Of a stretch of DNA of 64,000 nucleotides, positions 62,387 to 64,000 are shown one piece after another. Made by a program: the position numbers and the translations under genes. The stretch is from Cacajao melanocephalus (lineage: Eukaryota; Chordata; Mammalia; Primates; Pitheciidae), in assembly GCA_963573385.1 (NCBI GenBank), contig CAUYLG010070431.1:1-64000 (forward strand), in the 5' to 3' direction. The notes under the pieces were generated by a model. The model was not told the origin of the DNA, did no database searches, and saw only the letters and a program-made list of their open reading frames with translations. How positions within the stretch are numbered: the first letter of the stretch is position 1; every line of letters starts with the position of its first letter.

Positions 62387-62997
62387 AATTAAGATAGTCT
62401 TAATGTGTAAAGACTGACTAAAATTATTGAGAAATGTTCATCTCAATAATTAAATATAAATTGAAAACTATAAAAATTTTTCAATTTTGAAAAATGTGAA
62501 AAGATGTTCAGCATTATAATACAAAATAAACCTGTAACTTTTGAATCTATGACAGTAATAAATGGTACTTTCGAAGATACATTAAGACAATTGAGAGCCA
62601 CATTTCTGTGTTGAAGACGGGGATTGCGGGAATCAGTGCATACTGAATGTTTTCCTCCATCTCTTCATTTCCCACCCTCGGCCTCTCAGAAGGAAATTGG
62701 AAGAGTCTTGTGGAGAATTTGACCAGCCTAAGAGAAAAGACCTACTAAAGTTGTTGAAATTGAGTTTCCCAACAAATGACCAAGCCAGGACATGGAACAG
62801 AGAGGCTCAACAAACCACCCCCTACCCGACCAACACAGCTTCTAAACCATGTTTTAGCTCCCCACTTTTAAACATGAACAGACAGTTGAGGATCAGTTCT
62901 ACATTGTGAAAGACAAGGAGCAAAGCAAATCTGGGAAGGACTATGGAGAAAACATGGTTCAATAAGAAAACTTTTTTTTTTAAGAACTATATCCTCA
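62387..62997. other. Downstream of BCAS2, unassigned
   Basis: The open frame 62697-62909 begins mid-sequence without promoter or splice context; no known product. The sequence may be a decayed retroelement. Confidence 0.4.
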
Positions 62998-63288
62998 GGC
63001 TGGCTGTGGTGGCTTATGCCTGTAAATCCCAGCACTTTGGGAGGCCAAGGTGGGAGGATAACTTAAGCTCACAAATTTGAGACCAGACGACAACACAGTG
63101 AGACCCCCATCTCTACAAAAAATACGTAAACTAGCCAGACACAGTGGTGTGTGCCTGTATTCCCAGCTACTTGGGAGGCTGAGGCAGGAAGATTGCTTGG
63201 GTCCAGGAGTTCAAGCCTTTAATGAGCTGTGATTGTGACACTGCACTCCAGCCTGGGTGACAGAGCCAGACCCTGTCTCAAAAAAGAA
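62998..63288 (+). mobile_element. Alu (+)
   Basis: GGCTGGCTGTGGTGGCTTATG to CTGTCTCAAAAAAGAAAAA. Confidence 0.92.
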
Positions 63289-64000
63289 AAAAAATATATC
63301 CTCAGATAGGTAAGATATTACAGCCATAATAATATACAAGATGCTATTTTATTAAGAAACAGAACCAAACAGCTCTTAGAAATTAAAAAATATGGTAGCA
63401 GAAGTTAAAATTCAATGGAAAAGTTAGGAATTAAAGTTGACAAACTCACAGAAAGTGGGGCCAAAAAAGACAAACATGGAAAACAGAGAAGAGAAAATAG
63501 GAGGACCAGTCTGGAAAGTCAATAGCCGAATAACCTGAGAGATAACAGGAGGCAAGAAGTCATCAAAATAATTAAGAATTTTCCATAACTGATTGATAGA
63601 TAGAATTTCCAGAGTCAAAAGGTCACAGCGCAATGGATGAAAATAGACCAGCTCCAGAGCATTTATTTGTGAGATACAAGAACACTCAGGCACACAAAGA
63701 TTCTGTAAGCATGTAGGAGTAGGAGGAGGGGCAGATTGTTACATATAATGTTACATATAAAGGATCAAGAATCAAAATGTCTTCAAGCTTCTCAACAGCA
63801 TCTTTGGAAGCTGGAAAGAAGATAATAGAGAAGTGCCTTCAGAATTCTTACAAAAAGTTATGTCCAGCCTAGAACTCTACGTAGCCAAGGGTTAGGCTCT
63901 CTAAAGCCTGTATGTCTCTATAACCCTTGACAAATGATATTCAGGAAGTAAATGCTTTTGAGCTCTCATCTGTCTCAAAGTATCTTTATTCCCTAATCCT
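63289..64000. other. Window end, probable decayed retroelement
   Basis: 63780-63900 (GCTGGAAAGAAGATAATAGAG; CAGAATTCTTACAAAAAG; CAGCCTAGAACTCTACGTAGCC) recalls the 5' region of old L1-type repeats, but I am not sure. No gene recognised. Confidence 0.35.

Noticed and set aside
62697..62909. 70-codon open frame downstream of BCAS2
   Set aside because: No splice or promoter support; I could not link it to any gene.

Overview
The window is primate, almost certainly human, nuclear DNA. About fifty Alu copies in both orientations, together with L1, L2, MIR, MER5-type and MaLR-type repeats, surround short exons with GT/AG splice sites. Spliced by eye, the exons give two complete proteins that I recognise as human DENND2C and BCAS2. 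From general knowledge these are neighbours on chromosome 1p13.2. Both genes read on the + strand here, head to tail.

Layout. 1-6274: repeats, lying in what is probably a 5' (non-coding) intron of DENND2C. It opens with an antisense L1 5'UTR fragment joined to a sense L1 ORF2 fragment. 6275-46920: the translated part of DENND2C. Eighteen coding exons (6479-44214) sum to 2787 nt, 928 codons plus stop, with matching phases at every junction. The last exon carries a long 3'UTR that contains an inverted Alu pair and ends near an AATAAA at 46903. 46925-48110: short intergenic interval with one Alu. 48010-48242: CpG-rich, TATA-poor BCAS2 promoter and 5'UTR with CRE-like, CCAAT and NRF1-like motifs. 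48243-60859: seven BCAS2 coding exons, 678 nt, 225 codons plus stop. 60860-61260: BCAS2 3'UTR. 61261-64000: downstream repeats.

Function. DENND2C is a DENN-domain protein; the family are guanine-nucleotide exchange factors for Rab GTPases, and the DENND2 branch is linked to Rab9. BCAS2 (SPF27) is a core subunit of the PRP19/CDC5L spliceosome complex. The two proteins have no known shared pathway, so their closeness is positional.

I found no CRISPR array, operon, tRNA or rRNA gene, intact transposon gene, or convincing novel gene system. The points most worth checking are regulatory or structural: a tandem NAGNAG acceptor, a skippable 57-codon exon, the Alu inverted pair in the DENND2C 3'UTR, a palindromic AT-rich repeat, the inverted CRE-like motif in the BCAS2 promoter, and nested Alus. 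Repeat boundaries are by eye and good to about 5-15 bases; exon boundaries are exact as far as the reading frame can fix them.
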